Source of the DNA: Cognatishimia maritima
GTDB lineage: Bacteria > Pseudomonadota > Alphaproteobacteria > Rhodobacterales > Rhodobacteraceae
Direction of reading: 5' to 3'
Length of the DNA stretch: 64,000 nucleotides
Assembly (NCBI RefSeq): GCF_900129685.1
Contig: NZ_FQWM01000001.1
Span: 248,001-312,000 of the forward strand
The notes under the pieces are model-generated. The model was not told the origin of the DNA. It ran no database searches and was given only the letters and a program-made list of their open reading frames with translations. The translations under genes and the position numbers were made by a program. Below are positions 8,899-17,897 of this stretch, in pieces. Every line of letters starts with the position of its first letter. Position 1 is the stretch's first letter.

Positions 8899-8931
8899 TT
8901 TTGTGACAGGTATGTAACGCTTTTATGACAG
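8899..8931 (-). promoter_or_regulatory. Pho box: three tandem 11-bp PhoB-binding units
   Basis: Read on the minus strand, three consecutive 11-mers are CTGTCATAAAA, GCGTTACATAC and CTGTCACAAAA. The outer two match the PhoB half-site consensus CTGTCAT plus A/T tract almost exactly; the middle is degenerate but in phase. The block lies between phoR and pstS, upstream of pstS. Confidence 0.85.
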
Positions 8932-8953
8932 TGCAGACGTTCAGAGAGTTTTA

Positions 8954-9982
8954 TTAATTCTTAGGCAAAATCACTGTAAATGTGCTGCCTTGTCCCAAGC
9001 TACTTTCGATTTTCATCCGGCCTCGGTGGCGTGCCACGATGTGTTTTACAATCGCAAGGCCCAATCCCGTGCCTCCCATCTCGCGAGAGCGGTGTGAGTC
9101 GATGCGGTAGAACCTTTCAGTCAGTCGTGGGATATGCACCGCGTCAATGCCGGGGCCGGTGTCTGCGATAGAGATTCGCACCGCAGGTTTGCGCAGGGTC
9201 TGATCCCGCTCGACCGGTTCAACCGAAATTGTGACCTGCCCGTCCCTGCCCCCGTATTTAACGGCGTTCTCAATCAAATTGATAAAGACCTGCATCAACT
9301 GATCGCGGTCCGCTGGCAGAGTCACGGGGGAATCGGGCTGATGAAGGACGATTTCGTGACCCCGCGATTTGGCGACCTCATCAAGATTACGCACCACGGT
9401 CGAGAGGATCTCGCAGATATCCAAACTCTCACTCGGGCGCATGCGTGCATCTTCTTCCACCCGGCTAAGGGATAAAAGGTCGCCAACCAATCGGTTCATA
9501 CGGTTGGCTTCGGCGTCCATGATCCCCAAGAACCGCTCACGCGCTTGCGCATCGTTTTTGGCGGGACCTTGCAGGGTTTCAATAAAACCCAACAATGCTG
9601 TCAGAGGTGTTTTTAGTTCGTGGCTCACGTTGGCCACAAACTCCCTACGGATTTCCCCGGCTTGTTCGACTTCGGTGATGTCTTTGAAGCAAGCCAGAAC
9701 GCCTGCTGTGCCGCCGATCTCGACAAAGGAACACGACACATCATAGCGGGTCTCTTGCCCGTCTTCGCTATGCAGATAGATCGCCCTTTGCGGTGTTCTA
9801 CGGTGGAGGCAGCTTTCGATGGCGGCGTTCAGACCGGGTTGCCTGAAGATCAGGACCAGCGTGCGCCCTTCTTGGGCATTTGGCTGCAGGGCCTTTGCTT
9901 GGGCATTGGCCCCCATTAAGCGCGCATCGGTTCCAACAAAAATCGCGGGCAATGGGATCGCGTCTAGCAGGCTATTGATCAT
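8954..9982 (-). CDS. phoR: phosphate regulon sensor histidine kinase PhoR (soluble form)
   Basis: A 342-residue kinase with a PAS domain (about 5-105), the dimerisation helix with phospho-acceptor His121 in NVSHELKTPLTALLGF, an N box (LIENAVKYGG) and glycine-rich ATP lid (DTGPGID, GTGLGLAIVKH). No hydrophobic membrane helix precedes the PAS domain, and an in-frame stop lies four codons upstream of the ATG, so no N-terminal extension is possible. Classical PhoR is membrane-anchored. It heads the phosphate locus and should phosphorylate PhoB. Confidence 0.93.
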   Translation of the reverse strand: MINSLLDAIPLPAIFVGTDARLMGANAQAKALQPNAQEGRTLVLIFRQPGLNAAIESCLHRRTPQRAIYLHSEDGQETRYDVSCSFVEIGGTAGVLACFKDITEVEQAGEIRREFVANVSHELKTPLTALLGFIETLQGPAKNDAQARERFLGIMDAEANRMNRLVGDLLSLSRVEEDARMRPSESLDICEILSTVVRNLDEVAKSRGHEIVLHQPDSPVTLPADRDQLMQVFINLIENAVKYGGRDGQVTISVEPVERDQTLRKPAVRISIADTGPGIDAVHIPRLTERFYRIDSHRSREMGGTGLGLAIVKHIVARHRGRMKIESSLGQGSTFTVILPKN

Positions 9983-10034
9983 GGAATGCTTTCAATCGAT
10001 GTGCTGAGGTCTCTGCGCGGCGAAACTAGAAGTG

Positions 10035-10565
10035 TCAGGATGCAGACAGGGTCACCAGACCTGATTTGAAACGTCTCATGTTGTTCTGATACCCTTCGGC
10101 GCTTTTGCGCAGGCCTTCGATGGCGGCATCATCCAATTGGCGTACCACCTTGCCCGGCGCGCCCATCACCAACGATCCATCAGGGATTTCTTTGCCTTCG
10201 GTAATCAGCGCATTGGCCCCGATCAAGCAGTTCTTTCCGATCTTGGCGCCATTCAAAACAGTCGCCCCCATACCGATCAGGCTGTTTTCTCCGATGGTGC
10301 AGCCGTGTAGCATCGCTTTGTGGCCGATTGTGCACCCCGCGCCGATGGTGAGCGGATAGCCCATATCAGTGTGCAGAACAGAGTTTTCCTGAATATTGCT
10401 GCCCGCGCCCACGTGAATGACTTCGTTGTCCCCCCGCAGCGTTGCGCCAAACCAGACGGACGCGCCCGCTTCCAAAACAACATCGCCAATCAGATTGGCA
10501 TCAGGTGCCACCCAGCTGTCTTCAGAGATTTGCGGCGTTACACCGTCCAATGCATACAAGGTCAT
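10035..10565 (-). CDS. gamma-carbonic anhydrase family protein (YrdA/PaaY type)
   Basis: A 176-residue left-handed beta-helix protein built from hexapeptide repeats. His65, His82 and His87 are placed like the three zinc ligands of gamma-carbonic anhydrases (the last two five residues apart). Whether it hydrates CO2 is not clear, because many family members of this length are inactive or act as thioesterases. Its ATG overlaps the gmk stop by 4 nt (ATGA), so it is translated with the gmk-yicC unit. Confidence 0.88.
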   Translation of the reverse strand: MTLYALDGVTPQISEDSWVAPDANLIGDVVLEAGASVWFGATLRGDNEVIHVGAGSNIQENSVLHTDMGYPLTIGAGCTIGHKAMLHGCTIGENSLIGMGATVLNGAKIGKNCLIGANALITEGKEIPDGSLVMGAPGKVVRQLDDAAIEGLRKSAEGYQNNMRRFKSGLVTLSAS

Positions 10566-11203
10566 TGTCCGTCCTCGAACTCGCTTTGCAGGCTGCGCAC
10601 ATGTTCCACCAAATGCGGTTGCTGAATGCGTTTCAGCCGTGTCGCAGTGACGATCTGTTTCAATTCTGATTCCGTCCGATCGAGATCATCATTGATCAGT
10701 ACGTGGTCGTAACTGCCCCAATGGCTGATTTCGTCCCAGCTTTTCTGCATCCGCTTGGAAATGGTGTCTGCGCTGTCCTGGTTACGGGTCTCTAGGCGTC
10801 GACGCAGTTCTTTGATCGAGGGCGGCAGGATGAAGATCGAAAGCGTGTGTTGACCAAGGGCCGAGTTGCGGATCTGCTGTGCACCCTGCCAATCAATGTC
10901 AAACAGCACATCTTTGCCCGCATTGATGGCGGTCTGCACCGGTGCGCGTGGCGAGCCATAGAAGTTCCCGAAGACGTGCGCATGTTCCAGCATGCCCTCT
11001 TCGGCGACGGAGCGCTTAAAAGCCTCTTCCGTCATAAAGTGATAGTCCTCGCCATCAACCTCACCCGGACGTGGCGCACGGGTGGTGGCTGACACGGAAA
11101 ACTCAATCGACGGGTCCCAAAGACGTAGTCGTTTGGAAAGCGTCGATTTACCAGCGCCCGAAGGCGAGGACAGGATGATCAAAAGGCCGCGTCGGTTGGT
11201 CAT
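10562..11203 (-). CDS. gmk: guanylate kinase
   Basis: A 213-residue nucleotide kinase phosphorylating GMP or dGMP with ATP. The P-loop [10 protein letters not shown] occupies 12-21; the GMP-binding region with [17 protein letters not shown] and the [11 protein letters not shown] segment are clear. It follows yicC by 2 bases and overlaps the carbonic anhydrase gene downstream. The yicC-gmk pairing is widespread in bacteria. Confidence 0.97.
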   Translation of the reverse strand: MTNRRGLLIILSSPSGAGKSTLSKRLRLWDPSIEFSVSATTRAPRPGEVDGEDYHFMTEEAFKRSVAEEGMLEHAHVFGNFYGSPRAPVQTAINAGKDVLFDIDWQGAQQIRNSALGQHTLSIFILPPSIKELRRRLETRNQDSADTISKRMQKSWDEISHWGSYDHVLINDDLDRTESELKQIVTATRLKRIQQPHLVEHVRSLQSEFEDGQ

Positions 11204-11205
11204 AT

Positions 11206-12096
11206 CTATTCCACGTTTTGAACTTGCTCACGCATCTGATCAATGACCGCTTTCAGGTCAAGGCCGACACGCGTCAGGTCTACATTCTGAGCTTTGGAGC
11301 ACAAAGTATTGGCTTCTCTGTTAAATTCCTGCATCAGGAAATCAAGCTTGCGCCCGATAGGGCTGCCTTGGCTGACCAATGAGCGCGCTGCGTCGACATG
11401 GGCCCGCAAACGGTCGATCTCTTCTGTGACATCGGATTTCACTGCCAAAAGCGCGAGTTCCTGCGCGATCCGGCCCTCTTCAACGCCATCGGTGTTTTCA
11501 AGCACCTTGCGCAGATTTGCGCGCAGGGTTTCTGCTACCTCTGCGCGGCGCTTTTCTGCGATTTCGCCTGCTGACTCGGTCAGCTTTGCGATCTCATCGA
11601 TCTGAGTCTTCAACAACGCCTCAAGCGCTGCGCCTTCGCCTTGCCGCATTGCCACGAAATCTTTCAAAAGCTCAGGAAAGGCCGCAACAAGGGCGGTGGC
11701 CAGCGCCTCTGTGTCGCCTTCGCTGTTGGAGGCCTCAAGAACACCCCGAACGGCAAGCACATCGGTTGCATTGCTTGGTGACAGCGTATGCCCCTGATCA
11801 AGCGCTTTCTGTTCCACCTCGGCAAGGGCGGTCAGCACCAGGTCCAGCGTCGTATGGTTTAACGAAAGGCTTGTACCCTCCTCTATCCGCTGCACGCGTA
11901 AGCTCAGCGTGACGGACCCACGTGCCAGGGATTTCACGATCATTGGGCGCAGCTTTTGGTCCAGCCCTTCAATCCAATCTGGGACACGAAAGCGCAGATC
12001 TAGCCCTTTGGAATTGACGCTCCGCAATTCCCAAGCCCAATTATAGCCTGCGGCCTCTCCCTTGCCCCCGGCAAAGCCGGTCATGGATTGTAACAT
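11206..12096 (-). CDS. yicC: YicC/YloC family endoribonuclease
   Basis: A 296-residue protein opening with the family hallmark LQSMTGFA and closing with a DUF1732 C-terminal helix region ([11 protein letters not shown]). E. coli YicC is an endoribonuclease that helps degrade the small RNA RyhB. The start at 12096 is preceded by GAGGAG. It is the first gene of the yicC-gmk-carbonic anhydrase unit and is divergent from the PAS gene on its right. Confidence 0.94.
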   Translation of the reverse strand: MLQSMTGFAGGKGEAAGYNWAWELRSVNSKGLDLRFRVPDWIEGLDQKLRPMIVKSLARGSVTLSLRVQRIEEGTSLSLNHTTLDLVLTALAEVEQKALDQGHTLSPSNATDVLAVRGVLEASNSEGDTEALATALVAAFPELLKDFVAMRQGEGAALEALLKTQIDEIAKLTESAGEIAEKRRAEVAETLRANLRKVLENTDGVEEGRIAQELALLAVKSDVTEEIDRLRAHVDAARSLVSQGSPIGRKLDFLMQEFNREANTLCSKAQNVDLTRVGLDLKAVIDQMREQVQNVE

Positions 12097-12175
12097 GCAC
12101 GTGCTCCTCGTTTTGACCGTCTTACCACCGAGGTCCGCCCGTTGACCACGTCAAAACTGGGCTTGCGATAAACGC

Positions 12176-12192
12176 GGTTAACCAACTCATAA
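12176..12192. promoter_or_regulatory. candidate CtrA-type site before the PAS gene
   Basis: The palindrome GGTTAACC (12176-12183) starts a TTAA-N7-ATAA pattern, one base off the CtrA consensus TTAA-N7-TTAA. It lies between the divergent yicC and PAS_5 genes, about 120 bases before the latter. Pattern match only. Confidence 0.3.
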
Positions 12193-12310
12193 GAAATTTC
12201 GCAAATTTTCATTAAAATATGAGACTCTTGAGAGAGACGGCTGCATTCGCTTTGTCCGCCTGCGTTTGCCGTCGCCGTTTATCAGTGCTTGGACTTTAAA
12301 GGAGACGCGC

Positions 12311-12961
12311 GTGTCAGAAATGGAAAGCAGACCCTTTTCAATGCAGACAGAAAACACGCCTGTGGCTCATGCAATAGAGGCGCATTGGACGGCCCTTTTG
12401 CGGGATCAAGATGTGCCGCGTCGCGCCGACATTGATCCCAGAGTTCTGCGTCATGTCCTGACCGATTGCTTTATTCTCGACAATTCCATCCGGCACGCGC
12501 CGGTGTTTCGCATTGCCGGATCAAATATTGCGACTCTTCGGCCCAATGGCATGCGGGGTGCAGATTTTTGCCAACTCTTTGCTGCGCAGGACCAGCGACG
12601 TGTCCGGCAGATTTTGGCGCTGGTTGCCCGGTGTCCGGCCAAAGCGACGCTGCGAGTCAAGCGCTTTGACGCCAATGCGCCTGCGCAAAATGCGAAGATG
12701 CTCTTGCTGCCGCTACGTGGTGAAGACGGTAAGGTCAGCCGGGTTTTGGGATGTCTTGATGTTGATAAGCCAATGCGGACAACCCGAGATCATACAGCAG
12801 AATTGCAGCTGATTGGGTTTTCGCTGAAGCCCGTGATCGCACTGGCGCGTGGCACCGGATTGCGGCTTGTTGTCAACAATGCCAACCCCGTTTCAAAGGT
12901 GCATCACAGTGCAAAGCCACCAGTCCTGCGCGTCGTCGAGCGCGCGATTGCAAGCGGCTGA
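12311..12961 (+). CDS. MopJ-like single-domain PAS_5 protein (DUF1457)
   Basis: 216 residues if started at the GTG at 12311, which has AGGAG six bases before it; the longer frame lacks a ribosome site. The sequence R-x-D-I-D-P-R-V-L-R-H-V-L followed by I-A-G-S-N-I and G-x-D-F-C-x-L-F is typical of PAS_5 (PF07310). Caulobacter MopJ, of this family, promotes CtrA accumulation and motility in stationary phase. No catalytic domain is attached, so it should work by protein contact or ligand sensing. It is convergent with the DAHP synthase gene. Confidence 0.8.
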   Translation: MSEMESRPFSMQTENTPVAHAIEAHWTALLRDQDVPRRADIDPRVLRHVLTDCFILDNSIRHAPVFRIAGSNIATLRPNGMRGADFCQLFAAQDQRRVRQILALVARCPAKATLRVKRFDANAPAQNAKMLLLPLRGEDGKVSRVLGCLDVDKPMRTTRDHTAELQLIGFSLKPVIALARGTGLRLVVNNANPVSKVHHSAKPPVLRVVERAIASG

Positions 12962-12970
12962 AATGCAAAA

Positions 12971-12991
12971 CGGCGCGCAAATTGCACGCCG
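12971..12991. terminator. hairpin between convergent PAS and DAHP synthase genes
   Basis: CGGCG/CGCCG outer stem plus GCA/TGC inner pairs with one C-A mismatch, followed rightward by CCTTTAG. It has only a weak T tract, so termination strength is uncertain. Confidence 0.4.
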
Positions 12992-13014
12992 CCTTTAGAG
13001 TTTTGTAAAGAAGC

Positions 13015-14385
13015 TTAGCTTGCCTTGGCGTTCAGGGCCTCGGCGCGCAGGCTTGACAGCTCTTCGGCCACCAAGAACGCAAGTTCCAAAGATTGGCTCG
13101 CGTTCAAGCGAGGGTCGCAGGCTGTGTGATACCGATCTGACAGGTCTTCCTCGGTAACGTCACGGACACCGCCGGTGCATTCTGTGACGTCTTGCCCGGT
13201 CATCTCGAAATGCACGCCACCTGGGATCGTACCTTCAGCTTTGTGAACCCCAAAGAATTCCTGAACTTCACGCAGCACGCTGTCAAACGGACGGGTCTTG
13301 TACCCGGTCGCCGACTTGATGGTGTTGCCGTGCATTGGGTCACAGGACCAAACAACGTTTGCGCCTTCTTCCTGCACGGCTTTGATCAATCGCGGCAGGT
13401 GGTCGCCCACGGTGCCCGCACCGAAGCGCGCGATCAGCGTCAGACGGCCCGCTTCGTTTTTCGGGTTCAGCTTTTGCATCAGAACCTTCAGGTCTTCGGC
13501 TGTAGTGGTTGGACCACATTTCAGACCGATCGGGTTCAAAACGCCCTGCAGGAACTCAACATGCGCGCCGTCTGGTTGACGTGTGCGATCGCCGATCCAC
13601 AGCATGTGGCCTGAGCCAGCCAGCCATTTGCCGGAAGTGGAATCCAGACGTGTCAGCGCCTCTTCATATTCCAGCAACAGCCCTTCGTGGCTGGTGTAGA
13701 AATCAACCGTGTGCAGGCTGTGTTCATGTTCGCTGTCGATCCCGGCCGCTTCCATGAAGTCCAAAGCATCTGAGATGCGGTTTGCCATTTCGCGGAACTG
13801 AGCTGCTTTTTCACTTTCGGTGAAGCCAAGAGTCCAGCCATGGATCTGACGCATGTCCGCATAACCACCGGTGCTGAACGCACGCAGCAGGTTTAGCGTC
13901 GCCGCTGCCTGCGTGTAGGCCTGCAGCATTTTTTCAGGATTCGGGATGCGGCTTTCAGGGGTGAAATCCAGATCGTTGATGATATCGCCGCGGTAGCTTG
14001 GCAGCTCTACGCCATTTACAGTCTCGGTTGGGGCCGAGCGTGGTTTTGCGAACTGGCCTGCCATGCGACCAACCTTGATCACAGGCACCCTGGCACCAAA
14101 TGTCAGCACCATCGCCATCTGCAGCATCACTTTGAACGTGTCACGGATGTGATCCGCGCTGAACTGATTGAACGCTTCGGCGCAATCCCCACCCTGCAGC
14201 AAAAAGGCCTCGCCGCGAGACGCGGCTGCGAGTTTGGCCTTCAGGCTCCGCGCTTCGCCAGCAAAGACCAAGGGCGGATAGCTTGCGAGCTTCGCTTCGG
14301 TAGCGGTGAGCGCGTCCTGATCCGTATAGTCCGGCATCTGAACCCGGGGCTTCGCGCGCCAGTCAGATTTTTGCCATTCTGCCAT
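13015..14385 (-). CDS. class II 3-deoxy-7-phosphoheptulonate synthase (DAHP synthase)
   Basis: 456 residues from the ATG at 14385, which has GGAG nine bases upstream; the frame runs 52 residues further without support. Class II marks are QGGDCAEAF (metal-binding Cys), [12 protein letters not shown] and the C-terminal [15 protein letters not shown] and [14 protein letters not shown]. It condenses phosphoenolpyruvate with erythrose 4-phosphate, the first step of the shikimate pathway. Plant-type class II enzymes are usual in this bacterial group. It stands alone and is divergent from a GlxA-type regulator gene. Confidence 0.96.
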   Translation of the reverse strand: MAEWQKSDWRAKPRVQMPDYTDQDALTATEAKLASYPPLVFAGEARSLKAKLAAASRGEAFLLQGGDCAEAFNQFSADHIRDTFKVMLQMAMVLTFGARVPVIKVGRMAGQFAKPRSAPTETVNGVELPSYRGDIINDLDFTPESRIPNPEKMLQAYTQAAATLNLLRAFSTGGYADMRQIHGWTLGFTESEKAAQFREMANRISDALDFMEAAGIDSEHEHSLHTVDFYTSHEGLLLEYEEALTRLDSTSGKWLAGSGHMLWIGDRTRQPDGAHVEFLQGVLNPIGLKCGPTTTAEDLKVLMQKLNPKNEAGRLTLIARFGAGTVGDHLPRLIKAVQEEGANVVWSCDPMHGNTIKSATGYKTRPFDSVLREVQEFFGVHKAEGTIPGGVHFEMTGQDVTECTGGVRDVTEEDLSDRYHTACDPRLNASQSLELAFLVAEELSSLRAEALNAKAS

Positions 14386-14523
14386 TGTCTTTACTCCGAT
14401 TGTCAAATCATTGTGTCCGCTAACATTTGCGGACTGGCCGCTTATGCCAAATATCGAACTTGACGAAAACCCCGCAAATGCATCAACTGACGCACCTTTG
14501 AACTTCTGGCAAGAGACACGATT

Positions 14524-15531
14524 TTGGCGACACAACCCCACGCAACGCCGGTTCCGGTAAACTCAACACAGACTTCACCACGCCGTTTTGTGTTTGTTTT
14601 ATTGAACGAATTTACAATGTTCGCAGTTGCGTCCGCCACGGAATGCTTGCGTGTCGCAAACCGGATGTCCGGCAAAGATTTATATCGCTGGGCGGCGACA
14701 AGTGAGACGGGGGAGTCGGTTTACAGTTCCTCTGGGATAAAATTCCCCGTCGATATCAGTTTTGACGAGGTGACTCGCAACGATACTTTGGTTGTTTGCG
14801 GCGGGATCAACATCCAGGAAAACTCGACACCCAAAACCATGAGTTGGCTGCGGCGTGAGTCACGCAAGGGCGTGAAAATCGGGTCGTTGTGCGCTGGGGC
14901 GCATGCGCTCGCGAAGGCTGGCCTTTTGGATGGGTATCGCGCGACGATCCATTGGGAGAACCAAGATGGGTTTGTCGAAAACTTCCCTGAAATTCAGCTG
15001 ACGCGCTCTGTCTTTGTGATCGATCGCAACCGATTCACGGCGGCCGGCGGCGCGGCGTCAATTGATTTGATGCTGCGCATGATTGCAGATGACCACGGTA
15101 CCGAACTGTCAAATGCTGTCGCAGATCAGTTTATCTATTCATCGATCCGCACGGATCAGGATTTCCAGCGCCTGTCGACACCGACCCGTATGGGCGTCAG
15201 ACATCCGCGCCTTGGCATGGTGATCGACATGATGGATCAAAACATCGAAGAACCGATCAGCCCCGGAGAACTGGCCGAAAAGGTCAATATGTCGACCCGT
15301 CAGATGGAACGGCTGTTCCGCCGCTATCTGGATCGCTCTCCGAAACGCTACTACATGGAACTACGTTTGGGGCGTGCGCGCAATCTGTTGATGCAAACGG
15401 ATATGAGCATTATCGACGTGGCAATCGCTTGCGGCTTTTCCTCGCCCAGCCATTTTTCAAAATGCTACCGCGCGCATTATGGGATCACCCCCTATCGGGA
15501 ACGCGGTAGTCACAGCAAAGCTGAAGTATAG
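14524..15531 (+). CDS. GlxA/GbdR-type AraC family regulator
   Basis: A 335-residue protein with an N-terminal DJ-1/PfpI-like amidotransferase fold (about 20-190; the nucleophile-elbow region reads [16 protein letters not shown]) and a C-terminal AraC-type double helix-turn-helix (about 220-325, ending [24 protein letters not shown]). Such regulators often sense quaternary amines (GbdR, CdhR) or amino-acid derivatives; the effector is not deducible here. The only in-frame start that keeps the first beta strand whole is a TTG at 14524, with AAGAGA as a weak ribosome site. Confidence 0.88.
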   Translation: MATQPHATPVPVNSTQTSPRRFVFVLLNEFTMFAVASATECLRVANRMSGKDLYRWAATSETGESVYSSSGIKFPVDISFDEVTRNDTLVVCGGINIQENSTPKTMSWLRRESRKGVKIGSLCAGAHALAKAGLLDGYRATIHWENQDGFVENFPEIQLTRSVFVIDRNRFTAAGGAASIDLMLRMIADDHGTELSNAVADQFIYSSIRTDQDFQRLSTPTRMGVRHPRLGMVIDMMDQNIEEPISPGELAEKVNMSTRQMERLFRRYLDRSPKRYYMELRLGRARNLLMQTDMSIIDVAIACGFSSPSHFSKCYRAHYGITPYRERGSHSKAEV

Positions 15532-15543
15532 CGGCCTGATCTT

Positions 15544-16638
15544 TTAGCGGGACAAGCGATAGATCGCGCCACGGTCTTCGGAAATAAACCAAATACTGCC
15601 GTCTGGGGCCTGCCGGACATCGCGCACACGTTTGGTTTCAGGGGACTTTAAGGTCGTGATTTCCTTTAAGGGTGTGCCATTAAGCACTGAAATATAGTCA
15701 AATTTCAGGCTTCCGACCAAAAGAGCACCGCGCCATTCAGGAAACATGTCTCCGCTATAGACCATCAGGCCTGAGGGTGCGATGGATGGGTCCCAATAGA
15801 ACGCCGGCTGCGCCAGTCCGGGTTTGGTGGTGCCTTCACCAATTTTTCCGCCAGAGTAGTGGCGGCCATAGGCGATCACCGGCCAGCCGTAGTTCGCGCC
15901 TTTGCGGATTAGGTTGATCTCATCCCCGCCGCGCGCGCCGTGTTCTACGGCCCACAGCTGCCCATCTGGGCCAAATGCCAATCCTTGTGGGTTGCGATGA
16001 CCAGAACTCCAGATTTCCGGTTGCGCCGTTGTTTGGTTTGCAAAAGGATTGTCTGATAAAAGCGACCCATCTTTGGCTATCCGCAGAACGCTGCCATTGT
16101 GTCGCTTTAGGTCCTGCGCGCTTGGGCGATCTCCGCGATCCCCAACTGTGACAAACAGGGTCCCATCGGGGGCCTCTGCAAGGCGGCTCCCGTAATGACG
16201 CCCACCAGAAGACCCTTCAGAGATTTCAAATATCGTCTCCACATCACTCAGTTGATTTGATGAGAGGTCAAGCACCGCACGCGCGACAGCTGTCCCGCTC
16301 CCACTTGCCTGCGCCTTTGCAAAGGTCATAAAGATTTCACCGCTCTCAGAAAAATCACGCGGCACAAAAACGTCAAGCAAGCCGCCCTGTCCTTGGTCCA
16401 CCACATCTGGCACCCCGGTGATACGTTTCTTTGCACCCTCTGGCGTCACCACGTACAATCGGCCTCGGCGTTCCGTTACCAAGAAACGCCCATCAGGGAG
16501 AAATGCCAACGCCCAGGGCGTTTTGAACCCTGAGGCGATGCGGTCCACGTTCACCGAACCGCCCGGTGCATCAAGCGACTGTGCTACGGCCACGACCGGC
16601 ATCCAGAGCAATAAGATAAGAGCAAGATAGCGACGCAT
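15544..16638 (-). CDS. PQQ-dependent aldose sugar dehydrogenase (YliI-like)
   Basis: 364 residues from the ATG at 16638, which follows GGAGG at seven bases; a signal peptide covers about 1-20. The six-bladed propeller of soluble glucose dehydrogenases is indicated by GFKTPWALAFLPDGR, GQGGLLDV, SSGHRNPQGLAFGPDG and EHGARGGDEINL, which hold PQQ and calcium-site residues. It should oxidise aldoses in the periplasm when PQQ is available. It is convergent with the GlxA-type regulator gene. Confidence 0.92.
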   Translation of the reverse strand: MRRYLALILLLWMPVVAVAQSLDAPGGSVNVDRIASGFKTPWALAFLPDGRFLVTERRGRLYVVTPEGAKKRITGVPDVVDQGQGGLLDVFVPRDFSESGEIFMTFAKAQASGSGTAVARAVLDLSSNQLSDVETIFEISEGSSGGRHYGSRLAEAPDGTLFVTVGDRGDRPSAQDLKRHNGSVLRIAKDGSLLSDNPFANQTTAQPEIWSSGHRNPQGLAFGPDGQLWAVEHGARGGDEINLIRKGANYGWPVIAYGRHYSGGKIGEGTTKPGLAQPAFYWDPSIAPSGLMVYSGDMFPEWRGALLVGSLKFDYISVLNGTPLKEITTLKSPETKRVRDVRQAPDGSIWFISEDRGAIYRLSR

Positions 16639-16861
16639 GTGGTGTCCTCCCTGCCCTTGATATTGGAGCGATTGCACCAGACCTCAAGCATCGGCGTGGA
16701 TCAGAAAGCTTTGATTGGCTGTGTTTCGGCAACAGTTTTCCTGCTCACCGGCATATTGTTGCCCTATTCGCGCAGAATGCTGGTCCTTGGGGCAATGGCG
16801 GTTTCGCCGCCAATAACAACCGGTCCTAGAACAAGAACCGGCAGACCATGAGGACAAGAAG
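16639..16861. other. intergenic stretch with one hairpin, no convincing gene
   Basis: The region between the sugar dehydrogenase start and the small frame at 16862 holds a perfect hairpin TGGCGG-TTTCG-CCGCCA (16796-16812) without a T tract. A 70-codon open frame here overlaps the dehydrogenase ribosome site and has no start signal of its own. I see no other feature. Confidence 0.5.
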
Positions 16862-16990
16862 ATGCCAACAACGATGCAGCAGGATTCAAAACAATCCCCA
16901 GGCTCAACACGGCCGAAACCACCTGTGAAACAGGTGCCGGATCGCCCGGAATCAAAGAAGCCGATTTTCTCGGATTGGGCCTCGATCTAA
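16862..16990 (+). CDS. possible small basic Pro/Lys-rich protein, 42 residues
   Basis: An ATG at 16862 preceded by AGGACAAGA opens a 42-codon frame ending at TAA 16990. The product is rich in Pro, Lys and Gln and ends in KKPIFSDWASI, more like a real tail than a chance translation. It has no signal peptide or membrane helix. It lies 45 bases before the TfoX-like gene on the same strand. I do not recognise a family. Confidence 0.4.
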   Translation: MPTTMQQDSKQSPGSTRPKPPVKQVPDRPESKKPIFSDWASI

Positions 16991-17035
16991 CACCATTCCG
17001 CGTGACACCGTTGCGACAGATGATAGCATGGCGTC

Positions 17036-17371
17036 ATGCCTACGCCCGTGTCCTCTATTCGCAATCTCGGTCCCGCATATGAAGAGGCCTGTACGCGGGC
17101 GGGTATTCACTCAGCAGAAGATTTGCGTACCCTCGGCGCCGACGCCGCCTATGCGCGCCTGCTGCAAACCGGCAGCAAACCCCATTTCATTGGATACTAT
17201 GTGCTTGTTATGGCACTGCAAGGCCGCCCCTGGAATGACTGCAAGGGCAAAGAAAAAGCGGCTCTGCGCAAACGGTTTGACGCGATCAAGGCGGCATCGT
17301 TTGACAAGGGACGCTCTGAGCTGGAGCAGGTTTTAAACCAGATCGGCGTGATTGAGCGCCCCGTGTCCTGA
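17036..17371 (+). CDS. TfoX/Sxy C-terminal domain protein
   Basis: A 111-residue protein matching only the TfoX C-terminal domain (PF04994), which has two helix-hairpin-helix-like units: IRNLGPAYEEACTRAGI near the start and the A-L-Q-G-R-P-W region after the middle. Full Sxy/TfoX competence regulators also carry an N-terminal domain, absent here. Function unknown; DNA or protein binding is likely from the fold. It converges with rpiB, three bases away. Confidence 0.85.
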   Translation: MPTPVSSIRNLGPAYEEACTRAGIHSAEDLRTLGADAAYARLLQTGSKPHFIGYYVLVMALQGRPWNDCKGKEKAALRKRFDAIKAASFDKGRSELEQVLNQIGVIERPVS

Positions 17372-17374
17372 AAA

Positions 17375-17815
17375 TTAGCCTTCGATCATATCCACACGTG
17401 TTGCATGACGTCCGCCTTCGAACTCTGTACCCAAAAAGGCATCGACGATCTCAAGTGCAAGCCCCTCGCCGATCACGCGCGCGCCTAGTGACAGAATCTG
17501 CGCATTGTTGTGCGCGCGGATCATTTTGGCGGAAAACGTATCACAACAAACGCCACAGCGGATGCCGGGCACTTTGTTTGCCGACATCATGATGCCCTGC
17601 CCAGTGCCACAAATCAGGATGCCGAGATCAGCCTCACCATCTGCGATCTTTTGCGCAGCGGCTTGGCCGTGAAGTGGATAATGAGTGCTTTCCGAAGTCA
17701 TCGGGCCAATGTCGATAGCTTCATACCCAAGCTTCGCAACATGCGCGGCAATGGTTTTGCGCAGTTCGATATCTGCATGGTCGCTGGACAGAACGATGCG
17801 TTTTGGTGCGGTCAT
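17375..17815 (-). CDS. rpiB: ribose 5-phosphate isomerase B
   Basis: 146 residues from the ATG at 17815 with GGAA upstream; a TTG four codons earlier is less likely. The RpiB marks SSDHADIELR (Asp-His at the substrate site), ICGTGQG with the catalytic Cys, and NVLSLG-like NAQILSLGARV are visible. It interconverts ribose 5-phosphate and ribulose 5-phosphate. It lies downstream of ndk, separated from it by a terminator hairpin, so probably has its own promoter or relies on read-through. Confidence 0.95.
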   Translation of the reverse strand: MTAPKRIVLSSDHADIELRKTIAAHVAKLGYEAIDIGPMTSESTHYPLHGQAAAQKIADGEADLGILICGTGQGIMMSANKVPGIRCGVCCDTFSAKMIRAHNNAQILSLGARVIGEGLALEIVDAFLGTEFEGGRHATRVDMIEG

Positions 17816-17843
17816 GGTCTTTTCCAATCAGGTCAAAAGAAAA

Positions 17844-17868
17844 GCCGCCTCGTGGGTTACGAGACGGC
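17844..17868 (-). terminator. terminator of ndk
   Basis: Read on the minus strand: a 10-bp stem (GCCGTCTCGT / ACGAGGCGGC, one mismatch) with a 5-base loop, followed by TTTTCTTTTGA. Position is 30 bases after the ndk stop. Confidence 0.8.
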
Positions 17869-17897
17869 CTATCTGATTACTCAGGTCACAGCGTGGC

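Noticed and set aside
16639-16851. 70-codon frame between sugar dehydrogenase and the small basic frame
   Set aside because: Starts inside the neighbour's ribosome-site region, has no own signal and no recognisable content.
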